64,000 bases of DNA from Eucommia ulmoides (lineage: Eukaryota > Streptophyta > Magnoliopsida > Garryales > Eucommiaceae). A program made the translations under genes and the position numbers. The notes under the pieces were generated by a model. It ran no database searches. It had not been told where the DNA came from and saw only the letters and a program-made list of their open reading frames with translations. The stretch lies in NCBI GenBank assembly GCA_016647705.1, contig CM028329.1, positions 57,243,231-57,307,230 of the forward strand, read 5' to 3'. Below, piece by piece: positions 47,493 through 58,227 of this stretch. How positions within the stretch are numbered: the first letter of the stretch is position 1; each line of letters begins with the position of its first letter.

Positions 47493-47651
47493 TATATAAA
47501 CATTTATATTGTGACCTAGAGTTTGGGGTTCAATTCTTGGAAAGAGTCTCTCTGTATACAGGAATAAGGCTACGTACATTTGATCCTCCGCAAACCCCGC
47601 AATGGCGACAGTCTTCGTGCATTGGGTTGCCCTTTATATAAACATCTATAT
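47493..47651 (+). mobile_element. Au-type SINE with 17-bp target duplication
   Basis: The element is 47510-47634 (125 bp): GTGACCTAGAGTTTGGGG, B-box GGTTCAATTCTTGG, AATAAGGCTACGTACATTTG, CCCCGCAATGGCGACAGTC and GTGCATTGGG, ending TTGCCCTT. It is flanked by TATATAAACATTTATAT (47493-47509) and TATATAAACATCTATAT (47635-47651), one mismatch. It lies about 200 bp downstream of the MIR166 hairpin in the same orientation. Confidence 0.9.
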
Positions 47652-47860
47652 CTGTTATGATCATTAACCTAATATATGAATAGACTCTAATTATTTAATC
47701 AGACATATGCTAAGGTTGTGCTAACTTGGTTATAGTGAACCTCGGCGGCTTGGTGTATTAGAATCATAGATAAAAAAAAAATTCACAGGAGTTAGGCAGC
47801 GATTGTTAGCACATAATTCAAGTATTGGAATTGAAAATGAAGGCACATAAATTTTAAGAG

Positions 47861-48292
47861 GGTTAATTGATTTTTACCCCTTGTACTTTAGTTTTGTTTC
47901 ATTTTAACCCCTCTACTTTGAAAATGGACTAAAGGAAGAAACTCACATCTTAGTCGAAAAAAATATAAGATGACTTCCTTGCCTTTTATTTTTTAATTGA
48001 AATTCAATATTTAATGGTAATGACAGGAAAAACTAACATTTCCTCTCTCTTTCTGTTTTTTCTTAAAGACAAAATAAAATTAAAATGCAGGGTAGTTTTG
48101 TTCATTGCATGGAAATTTAAGATAGGAGTTTTGCTTTCACATAATTTTTAACATATTACGTTAAGTTAAACAAAAAAAAATGGGTTTCTAATTTATTATA
48201 AGTACAAGGGGATAAAGTGTAGGGTTTTAAAGTAGAGGGTACAAAATGAAACAAAAACAAAGTACAAGGGGGTAAAAGGCAATAAAGTGGCT
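47861..48292. mobile_element. MITE, about 430 bp
   Basis: Left end: GGGTTAATTGATTTTTACCCC, TTGTACTTTAG, TTTTGTTTCATTTT, CCTCTACTTTG. The right end repeats this inverted: CAAAGTACAAGGGGGTAAAA preceded by TAGAGGGTACAAAATGAAAC. The middle is AT-rich and non-coding. Ends are approximate and no duplication was assigned. The first bases resemble the GGGTTAATTA family at 45681 and 58530. Confidence 0.75.
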
Positions 48293-48667
48293 CATGTTAT
48301 ATGGCAAAGGAATTCTATTCCCCATTATAGTTGATGCTTTCTATGACTCTTCTTTATTTCTTCTTCTTCTTCTTCTTCTTTCAGGTTGGAAGATAAAAGC
48401 AAAGTTGAGGTTCTTCTTCTTTCATTAACATCTATCGAAAACACAGGAATACTTCAGTCTTCAGACAGTTTTGTAAGAAGATAACTTCCTTTGTGGACAG
48501 GACTGTCATAAGCATATGCATATTGATCGAGCTAGGTGTTAAGATCTATCTTTGCAAACTATGAATGTATGGTTGTAAGACCTAAGAAAAGGCCGTTAAA
48601 AAGACTATTTACTCTTGATACTAAATAAATATATAATAACTTATAAACGTATGGATTGCTCCATGGA
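48293..48667. other. Non-coding stretch
   Basis: A TTC microsatellite (48358-48380) and otherwise unremarkable sequence. Confidence 0.4.
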
Positions 48668-49185
48668 CATTTGACTTGGGTAGGGTGGTGTTTGGCTTCA
48701 TGGAATTGGAGTTTTGGAATTGTTAATGTGAAAATTTAAGAAATTAGGGCCACGTTTGGTTATTATTTCCATTCCCTAATTTATGTTTCTGCTTTCAAAA
48801 TTTTGGGATTAATGTAAAGAAATGTGTTTCATAAATAAGTTTTTGTTCCAAATTTTGAGAATATTCTGAAAGTATTTCTTGAATTCCTTGAGAATTTGAG
48901 AAATTTTTATTTTTTTTATATGCACTTCCATAAAATTATTATTCCCATCATTAACCCGCTCGCCACCATACAGATAAAGAGAAAAAAAAAAAAAAACACA
49001 AATTTTGCAACCAAATGTTTCTTGCTTCTATTCTCATAAATTAAAAGAAACAATTTTACGAAAACGGTCGTTACTAAAAATATTTCTATTCTCGGAATAC
49101 TTCAGAACGGAAATAGAATCGTGTTTTTTTTATTTTTAATTTTAATTTTAAACCTTGAATTCTGTAGTACCAAATGATATTTGGT
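48668..49185. mobile_element. hAT-like MITE pair, tentative
   Basis: The outer ends (TTTGGCTTCATGGAATTGGA near 48690; inverted TTTGGTACTACAGAATTCAAG near 49175) and a second inner pair (GCCACGTTTGGTTATTATTTCC near 48750, inverted partner near 49100) suggest one element inside another. GTTTGGTT-type ends are common in hAT-derived MITEs. No 8-bp duplication was confirmed. Confidence 0.4.
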
Positions 49186-49398
49186 ATTAAATTAACTTTG
49201 GCCTGTGCTGATGCTTCCAATATTGACCAAAATGAAACAAACCAAAAAGTAAGAAGCTTAAATCAATTTGTAGTGTCTTTAGTATTCCGAAACAATTGGT
49301 AACAATTTTGGTATTCAAATAATTAGAAAATGAGGAAAAAAAATTCAACGCCTTGATTGCATATTAGTTTGGATTTTTAGCCTAGTAGCATGGAACCA

Positions 49399-49402
49399 CC
49401 CC

Positions 49403-49433
<31 letters not shown>

Positions 49434-49444
49434 AAAAAAAAAAA
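49399..49444. repeat. C25 run followed directly by A21 run
   Basis: 25 consecutive C (49399-49423) and 21 consecutive A (49424-49444). Lengths this extreme should be treated as uncertain, as polymerase and sequencing slippage are common here. Confidence 0.9.
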
Positions 49445-49537
49445 CATAGACGTGTTGAATTCATCGTGTAAAAAACAAGATCCAAATAAAATTGCAACAA
49501 CAATAATTTCCAAAAAGAAGTCTGGTTATATAATATT

Positions 49538-50729
49538 AGGGAAAATTAGTAGGCAGATCCATATTAACTTCTAATTTACCAATTAAACACGCTAATGAAA
49601 TAATAAACCGATCCGTACACTTCTTGTTAACAATCTGCCCTCGCATTATATAAGACAGTGAAGATTCTATAATAAGGATTGAGGAGTTTCCATATCAACA
49701 AAATCATTTTACTAAAATGAAATAATTATTGTCGTACACATTTTTTTAAATCTAATTATATATTTAGATTCGTCTCAACAATATCTTTAAAATAATATCA
49801 AATTCATTATTATTTTTTTTCATTAATTTCAGTTTTCACATTCATGTTACATTCAACTTGATACTTCTATAATTTTTAGTTTCATACAAATTATAAGATA
49901 TTACATGTAATATTTACATGAAATACGATTTAGCACAGACAATGTTACATTCCACACGCAAAAAACGAGAGTTTATAATTAGTTGTGTTCAGGACATTAT
50001 AGTGTCGTTCCAGCTGAATTGGATGTTATATTAAACATGCAAATAAAAATAAAAATACAGTAATGTGACACGTAACATTGATGTTACATGAATGTTACAT
50101 TATAACATGGTGTAATTCCTAACTTTTTGGTTTTAGTTTTGGTTTGGATTTAATGTTACATGTAACCTACCTTTTGGTTTGGTTTTAGTTTTGGTTTGGT
50201 TTGAATGTTACATGTAACATTGATGCTACATGAATGTTACATGTCACATACCTTTTGGTTTGGTTTTAGTTTTGGTTTGGTTTGAATGATACATGTAACA
50301 TTGTGTAGTTACTAACATTTTGATTTAAGTTTTGATTTTGATTTGGTTTTAATGTTACATGTAACATGATGTAGTTACTAAATGTTACATGTAACATTCA
50401 CATTCATTATGATAAACAACTTTAAAAAATGTGATTGATATCTCATTTTAAAAAGAATTAATCAAACATAATTGTTGTATAAAAAATTTATTGTTTCACG
50501 TTCAGATTGATATCAAAACAAGTATTTTGTTCCACCTAGAGTTTGTCGTATGTTACATAATTTAGTCACGCATAAGAGAGAGATGATTACATGATGTTTA
50601 TGAAATGGTGCATTAAATAGGGGTATTTTAATCACGAAAATGTCATAAGGACTGTTCGATTCAAAGAAAAAGTAGTGGATTTATTTGGTAGTTTTGGGTA
50701 CTTTTTAGAACTGCTTGGTAAACGTCCCT
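49538..50729. mobile_element. MULE-like non-autonomous element carrying a palindrome array
   Basis: The left end AGGGAAAATTAGTAGGCAG and the right end read inward AGGGACGTTTACCAAGCAG are inverted repeats, with weaker similarity for about 60 bp. Flanking 9-mers (TATAATATT and TATATTATT near 50731) are similar but too AT-rich to be proof. The interior has no coding frame; its middle is the tandem array at 49890-50410. Confidence 0.55.
49890..50410. repeat. Array of TGTTACATGTAACA-type palindromes
   Basis: The phrase ATGTTACATGTAACAT or halves of it recurs more than ten times, alternating with TTTTGGTTTGGTTTTAG and TTTTGGTTTGGTTTGAATG in units of about 60-75 bp (best between 50095 and 50400). 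The core is a perfect palindrome. Confidence 0.8.
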
Positions 50730-51416
50730 ATATATTATTTGGATAGGAGAAAGTGTATGTTTAACTCAACCAGTTGTAAGATAGTGTTTGTGTTCATTAA
50801 AAATTATTTTGTTGAATTCAATAAGAAAATCAATATTAATTTCTTTAAAATTTACTTCTACATTTACAACTCCGAAGTTAATATTAAATTTGTTCAAAAT
50901 TGTTTAGTCGAATTCAACTTGAATTAAAAATTATCTTGTTCAATTCAACAACGTATACTATTGTTCAATTTAATTTTTAAAATAAAATTGTAAATTATTT
51001 GTTTTTAAAAAAAAAAACAAAATAATAAAAGATTGATTAGAATAAAAATATAAAAGTAAGATAGAATTTTAATGTTTCAATTGGATTAGGGAAATGGGAA
51101 AGAAGGAGAAGGAAGTGACCATTTTGTATTTTCTTATTATTAGAAATTGTTTACCTAATTTTCTACTAATAAATTTACCCTTAAATTAACAAGATTTAAT
51201 TATCTAGCCTATTTTACCCTTCTAATTAAATTTCAACTATTCTTAAATATTTGTTTATTCTCCCTCCCTTCTCCCCCTTTGGGAAATCTTCACAAGACAA
51301 ACAAAAGACTAAATCGCAGCCAATGCCGACCCATCTCCAAACACCAATCGTTGCCAACAAATATTTCCATCACCGACCACCAGCTCACTGCCTTCAACAA
51401 CTATCTCCATCGCCAA
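50730..51416. other. Non-coding stretch left of the copia element
   Basis: AT-rich with scattered GTTGAATTCAA phrases (50790-50960). From 51290 the sequence is more complex and codon-like (CCGACCACCAGC), interrupted by the copia insertion and resuming at 57956, but no gene is recognised. Confidence 0.4.
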
Positions 51417-51745
51417 CCACGTAATAGAGAATAAATATTCGTTAAATGTAAATATTTTATTTATAGTAGTTTCCCTTTAATTGTAATTAGGGTTTCCTTT
51501 ATTCATGTATTTATTCATGTACTATAAATATCTCAAATACTTAATGAGAAGACTCATGCCATTATTCATTCTCTCACTTAAATTTTACATGGTATCTGAG
51601 CTTTAGATCTCCCAAAAACCCTAAGCCTTTTCCACCCCCTTTGCGCCACCTGCCTCGAGCGCCGTATACTTTAACGTTGCAGGGCCGCCGTCATGCCTCT
51701 ACAAGCTAGCCCTAAAACAACCAGCGCCCCCTCCCCTCCTCTCTC

Positions 51746-54700
51746 ATGGCTCACGAAAACAACCTAATCACCATCCCCAATCCTGTAGAACTTACCCACC
51801 TCCTCATCATCCTTCAAATCCACAACTCTGTCAAACTAACCCCCACAAATTACCTATCTTGGAAGCTTCAAATTGAGGCCATCCTTATAGGTTACGACCT
51901 CTACAAGTTTGCTGATGGTTCTCATCCCCCTCCGCCTGCCACACTTCTTAACAGCAATCTCCCAAATCCCGGCTACTGGGTACGTCAAGACAAATTGATT
52001 TTTGGCGCTCTCGTGGGCTCTCTCACGCCCGTGTTCATCCCTCTAATAACCCAATCTTCTACGTCCCGTGATGCTTGGCTTGTTCTCGCCAACACGTACG
52101 CCCGTCCGTCTCGAGGTCACATCAAACAGATTAAGGACCAACTAAAGTTACTCACCAAGGGCACACAATCCATCTCGGATTACATGCAGTCCATCAAAAC
52201 TCGAGCTGACGAGTTGGCTGCTCTGGGCAAACCACTAGATCTGAAGACCGCATAGAAAAGATTATTAATAGCTTGGGTGATGAATACAGCTCCATCATAG
52301 ATGCCGTTAATGGTCTTGACACCACGATCACCTTTGACGAGCTACACGAGAAGTTGATCAACAATGAACTTTCCTTACTCACCCCTCATGCCCCCTCACC
52401 ATCAGTCCCAGTCTCGGCCCATGTGGCCAAGTTCAAGCCCAACCAAGGCCGACCGGGTCCTCGCTCTCTGCGTCCCCCTGGTCCTTCGCCCTCTAGTATT
52501 GCTCTACAACGTGATGGTCATCCTCCACCCCGACCCTACTTAGGACGTTGCCAATGGTGCCATCAACAAGGCTACATAGTTCCTCAATATCCCGTATTTC
52601 ACCGCTCACAACCATCATTGCAGCCCCCACCAGTGCCTTGGCAACCACGTGCCAATGTGGCCATTGCCACCAACTCCGAGACCTCTAGATGGCTCTTTGA
52701 CAGCGGCGCCTCCCACCATGTTACATCGGACCTCCAGAATCTCGCTCTCTATAGCCCATATTATGGTGCTGACGATGTCATGATTGGTGACGACTCGGGT
52801 AAACCATTCTCTCATACGGGTTCCACTAGTTTACCCACATATTCTCATACTTTCACTATTACTAATGTTTTATGTGTGCCTACTATGCAGAAGCAACTTA
52901 TTTCTGTTTCTAAATTTTGTGGTTTGAACAAGACCTATATTGAATTTTACTCTAATTTTTTTATTGTGAAGGATATCCGCACAGGGGTGACACTTCTCAC
53001 GGGTCCGCTTAAAAATGGTGTGTATGAATGGCCAACCTCCCATTCCAAATCCTCTCCGCTGGTCACATTCTCAAGTCTGGCATCATCGTCTCGATCACCC
53101 ATCGTCTTTCATTTTTAAGCATCTTGTTTCCAATTTTCATTTAGATGTGTCTTTATTGTCTGATTTGGACCACAATTGTAATTCGTGTGATATCAATAAA
53201 AGCCACAAACTTTTTTTTTTCACTTCCAACTTAGTCTCCAAAGCACATCTAGAGATCGTTTTTTCTAATGTTTGGACTTCTCCTGTCTATTCTATCGATG
53301 GTTTTAAATTCTATGTCATCTTCGTTGACTATTGCACCAAATACATATGGCTTTACCCACTTAAAAGAAAATCTCAAGTCCGTGACGTGTTTACACATTT
53401 TAAAACCATTGTCGAAAAATACTTTAACAAGTCCATCATCACTCTATACACCGACAACAGGGACGAATACTTTGCTCTCGCATCCCTTTTTGCCTCTGCC
53501 AGCATCTCCCATCTCACCACCCCACTTCACACCCCTGAGCACAATGGCTATTCGGAGCATCATCACCGTCACATAGTTGAGACAGGCCTATCCCTACTCT
53601 CCTATACGTTTATGCCCTTGTCCTTCTGGTCTTATGCCTTTGTCATGACCACATTCCTAATCAATCGTCTACCTACCCCCACCCCCACCCCCACCCTTGA
53701 CCTCGACTCTCCATTTGCCAAACTGTTTTAAGTTCCTCCCAACTACTCCAGACTTCGGAGCTTCGGATGTCTTTGTCATCTGTGGCTTCACCCCTACTCC
53801 GCCCACAAACTAGCCGCTTGCTCGAGTCCATGTGTCTTCCTCGGCTACTCTACTGCATAGAGTGCCTATTTATGCTTTGATCCATTTGCCGCATGTCTAT
53901 ACACTTCTCGTCATGTCAAGTTCGTCAAGTCTGTGTACCCGTGATCCCCATCTACCCCGTCTGTCATCCACCAACATCATTGATTGGTGCACATCTATGT
54001 CTTCTCTTCACACCTCAGCTACACCATCAGGGACCCGTCTGACATCACCCCTAGCATCGATATCACCTAGTCAGCCTTCTGGTCCTAACGCCCATGTGCC
54101 CACTCTGTAGCGCTGCGACGCTAACTTACACTCTCCCAGCGCCCCGGTGCCCATTGCCAATGTCGCAACGCTGGCCCTGCATCAGTTTCGAGGCCAAAAC
54201 CCCGAGAGGACAATATCGTAGCTCCCGCATATTAGTGCCTTGTTGTCATGTCCACCTCTCTCAGTGCCCTAGCATCATGTCCACCTCTCTCAGTGCCCCA
54301 ACGCCTGTTGACCAGCGCCCCAGCATTGGCCCTGCAACAGGTTTTGGGCCAAAAACCCAAGAAGACATCGTCTTGGAGCCCGACAGTCAGCTCCTTAGTG
54401 CTTCAGCCTCACCTGACTAGCGCCGCAGCGCTAACTCGGGCTGTTTCGTTCTACCCTCAGACATTACCTCACCAGCACCCAAGGATTGCAACTCTGGCCT
54501 CGTCTTTGCAGGGACATCCCTAGGCCCTCCCGAGCCTCCAACAATACCCGTTCGTGTGATTGTCATTCGATCCATGAATAAGATTACAAAACCTATTCAA
54601 AAGCTCAACTTGTTCACAAAATTGGGCAGAGTGCCCGACAACTAACCTACCAACGCCATTAAATCTCTCAATGATCCAAAGTGGCAACAAGCTATGTCTA

Positions 54701-56165
54701 ATGAATTTGATATACTCATCCGCAGTGGTACCTGGGAACTTGTCCCTCATGACCACTCTCAGAATGTCATTGGGTGCAAGTAGATCTACCGTACCAAGTA
54801 TCTTTCTAATGGTTCTATTGACAAGTACAAGACATGTCTTGTGGAAAAAGGGTTCTATCAACGCCTTGGGGTAGGCTATCATAAGACATTCAGTCCTATT
54901 GTTAAGCCAACCACAATTCATTTGATTCTCAGCCTCGTTGTTAGTTGGGGATGGAAACTACCCCAGCTTGATGTCAACAATACCTTCCTTCAAAGTTCCC
55001 TCTCTGAGTTTGTTTTCATGGATCAACCGACTGACTTTGTTGATCTCGATCGCCCTCAGTACACCTACAAACTCCACAAGGCCATCTATGGGCTCAAACA
55101 GGTTCCGTGTGCGTGGTATAATGAACTCTGCACCTTTATGGTCTCCTCAGGGTTCACCAACTCTCATGTTAACTCCTCATTGTTTGTACTCAACTCTAAC
55201 AATCAATAACTTTACCTCTTGGTCTATGTTAACGACATCATCATCACCGGCAGTGACAACTCACTTCTGCAACAGTTCATCCATCAATTATCAGTCCAGT
55301 TCTCCATAAAGGACCTTGGGTAGCTCACCTACTTCCTAGGATTTAAAGTTATTCACCACTCACAAGGAGTACTTTTGTCCCAAATATGGTACATTGCAGA
55401 TCTCCTTGAGTGCACCAAAATGTCTATTGCTAAGCCAGTCGCCGCCCCTATTCTTACCAGCCCAATCCTCATGCCCACATCAGGTTCCTCACTCACGGAT
55501 CCTTCTGAGTATCACGCTATTATCGGGAGTCTTCAACATCTTTCACTCATACATCCAAACGTTGCCTACGTAGTGAACAAGTTGTCTCAGTTCATGCATC
55601 AACCCACAGATGACCAGTGGAATGCTATCAAACGCATTATTCAATACCTCAGTGGCACATTCGATCACGACATCATTCTCTACAAAGACTCACCACTCTC
55701 TCTGCACGTTTTCTCTGATGCTGACTGGGCAAGGAACAAGGATGAATTCACCTCCCCGAGCACTCACGTAGTCTATCTGGGTAGAAATCCCATTTCTTGG
55801 AAATCTAAGATGCAACGTACAGTGGCTCATTCCTCCACTGAGGTTGAATACGGTCGATTGCAACAATAGCTGCTGAAATATGTTGGATCTTCTCTCGGTT
55901 GTTTGAACTGGGCGCTAACCTTTCGTAGCAACCAGTTATCTATTATGACAATGTAGGAGCTACCAGTCTCTACTCCAATCCCATCTTTCACTCGTGGATG
56001 AAACATGTCGCCCTAGACTACCACTTCATTCGCAAACAGGTTCAAGGTTGATCTCTTCGTGTTGCACACGTCTCCTCGACATATCAACGGGCAGATATTC
56101 TCACCAAACCACTTGCTCGCACAAGATTCTTAACTCTCAAGGACAAGATTGGACTCTCCTCTTAG
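51746..56165 (+). pseudogene. Copia gag-pol fossil
   Basis: In order: the gag UBN2-like region (LTPTNYLSWKLQIEAILIGY, 51746-52255), a degraded knuckle CQWCHQQGY (~52.55 kb), protease near WLFDSGASHHVT (~52.69 kb), GAG-pre-integrase WHHRLDHPS (~53.08 kb), integrase core (FVDYCTKYIWLYPLK, ~53.33 kb; TPEHNGYSE, ~53.54 kb), reverse transcriptase (PQLDVNNTFLQSSLSEFV, ~54.97 kb; AIYGLKQ, ~55.09 kb) and RNase H (SDADWARNKDEF, ~55.72 kb; SSTEVEYG, ~55.84 kb). Gag style and very short LTRs fit the Ale/Retrofit lineage. Fossil only; not continuous. Confidence 0.92.
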
Positions 56166-56476
56166 AGCTCCATTTTAAGGCCCAGTTTTTTGCACGTACA
56201 TAGTTTTAGTTGTATTTTAGAATATTTTAAAAATAATAGGGTCAATTATGTCATTTAAATTTTACATTAAAATTTTTAGGGGTTAATATGATATTTAAAA
56301 TTTTGACTTTTAAAAGTTTAGGAATTATTAAGTTAATTGAAAATATGATTTTTAAAAGTTTTGGGATGTAATTAATATTTTCTTTATTTCAAGGGGATAG
56401 TTAGTGTAAAAAGAAAAAAGAAAAAAGTAATACATATGGTTCAAAGCCGTTTCCTTCTCAAAGTAGGAAATCATCT

Positions 56477-56517
<41 letters not shown>

Positions 56518-56766
56518 ATTTGTTACACATGTCAAACAAGCAAGCAAGCAAAAAAACAAAAAAAAATAAAAAAAAAAATATAATAACGAAAATGAGGATG
56601 GCGGTGAGATCCTTGACTATATATAAATATATTATATTATATAGATACAAGGTACACATTAGTTAAAAAAAAAAAAAAAAAAAACTATCGGCCAAAACAG
56701 TTTCACAGGCGACGTCGATCACGTCTGCATTACAATAGTAGCGTATTTAGTAACGCAAAAATCGAG

Positions 56767-57460
56767 ATGAGTGTATTATCTTCTATGTAAATTGACAAAT
56801 TATATTTTTGTATAAATTATGAAAATAAAATATTTATTAAAATAGACGGTTTTATAACTTATGTGAATCGAGTAAGTTTTTAAAGGTGGAAAGTAATTTT
56901 TATTATTCGATTATCCCATAGTTGTCTTCTCATCAGAAGGGCATGTCCTGCGAGATGTGGATATATGTTGTTACTTGTCAAGTAAGTTCTGGAAGGTCGA
57001 TATATGTTGTTATCTGTTAGGCAAGTCCTGCAGGGTAAATATATGTTATTACCTGTCAGGCAAGTCTTGCAGGGTGGATATATGTTGTTACCTATCAGGC
57101 AAGTCCTGCACGGTGGTTGCTCCTACTATTGGAGATATTAAATGACCCTGACACTGATAGTCTTCTTAAATGGTACAGTTGTACAAGTTACGATACTGTC
57201 GTAATTCTGGATCGTGAGGTGAAACGATTCTATGGTTAGTAGAAAAATATGTGTGCGGTATTTTATTATATATCAGAATAATTTGATTGATTGGTTTAAA
57301 TACATTATTTTATTGCAGTGATAGTTATGGAATGTTATTTGGACTCAGGGTGTGGTCATATTTATATTATATTCGAGAAGTGGTATTTAATAATTATGTT
57401 TGATCCATAAAATATTTTTATATTATAAAGACAGTACACCGATAAAATATTTGGTCTCAG
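56767..57460 (+). other. LTR-embedded inverted-repeat/intron-like module, copy F
   Basis: The left edge is TCGAG|ATGAGTGTATTATCTTC, the right edge ATAAAGACAGTACACCGATAA with TTTGGTCTCAG|GTGCG a little later (given as two short pieces). The core GGATCGTGAGGTGAAACGATT lies near 57210. It is shorter than copies A and B (694 bp). Confidence 0.6.
56940..57115. repeat. CCTGCAGG-type tandem array, about 40-bp period
   Basis: Four to five units of GTTACCTGTCAGGCAAG followed by TCCTGCAGGGTGGATATAT, in the opposite orientation to the array at 14576-14760, as expected from the opposite orientation of the element. Confidence 0.9.
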
Positions 57461-57955
57461 GTGCGCAACTAGAGACGAGTCCACTACTGGCATTAGATAG
57501 AGTCAGAGGAGATAGTGAATTTTATTTTAGAGGCTATCAGGATAGTTGTTGGGAGTGAGTGGTTGAAATATTTTTGTAGTCTTGTTACAAAATAGACGGC
57601 TTCGTATAAAAGCAAAAATTTTAATTTGGAAAAACATATTATTATTATTTTATCAGAGTGGTGCAGCGGAAGCGTGGTGGTGGAGTGATTTGTCTTTTGG
57701 CACTATTTCTCCGTAAAAACAAAAAGGAGAAACGGAGTGGCCACTCTAAAAAATCGGGTCATTACATCCATCTTAAGAGAGCATAATAGAGAATAAATAT
57801 TCATTAAGTGTAAATATTTCATTTATAGTAATTTCCCTTTAATTGTAATTAGGTTTCCTTTATTCATGTATTTATTCACGTACTATAAATATCCCAAATA
57901 CCTAATGATAAGGCTCATGCCATTATTCATTCTCTCACTTAAATTCTACACCACG

Positions 57956-58177
57956 AACCTATCTCGATGTACCCGCACCTGCTCATGGATCATCCCTAAA
58001 ACTACTGATGATTTTTTTATTGTTGATGGGTTCAAATTAGAACCCTATATTAGTATTATAAATTGTTCTAATACAATGTTAGTTGCAGTGTGTCGAATCC
58101 AGAGAAATTGAACTGTAACTATCAAATTTTTTTCTGTTTTTCTAGTGGAGACAAGACAACTCAATTGTTGTTGTTTT

Positions 58178-58227
<50 letters not shown>

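Larger units (their letters stand above)
56170..57771 (+). mobile_element. Solo LTR (copy F) in the copia element, TSD TCCAT
   Basis: The LTR is 56175-57766 (1592 bp), starting TTTAAGGCCCAG and ending CGGGTCATTACA. It is flanked by TCCAT (56170-56174, 57767-57771). It is the plus-strand relative of copy E (24938-27913). It contains a TA microsatellite (56481-56515), the module at 56767-57460 and the array at 56940-57115. It is younger than the copia element. Confidence 0.9.
51417..57955 (+). mobile_element. Ty1/copia element (Ale/Retrofit-like), complete ends, nested insertion
   Basis: LTRs are 51422-51589 (168 bp) and 57784-57950 (167 bp), flanked by a perfect CCACG duplication (51417-51421, 57951-57955). 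The primer-binding site TGGTATCTGAGC begins at 51590 and a purine tract lies just before the right LTR. Gag, integrase, reverse transcriptase and RNase H follow in copia order on the plus strand. The LTRs differ at about ten or eleven of 167 positions by eye; at a commonly assumed plant rate this suggests an age of roughly 2-3 million years. The coding region is broken (at least five breaks), and a solo LTR (56175-57766) sits between RNase H and the 3' LTR. Confidence 0.93.

Noticed and set aside
54520-54921. 133-codon minus-strand open frame
   Set aside because: Antisense to the copia reverse transcriptase region; no domain of its own.
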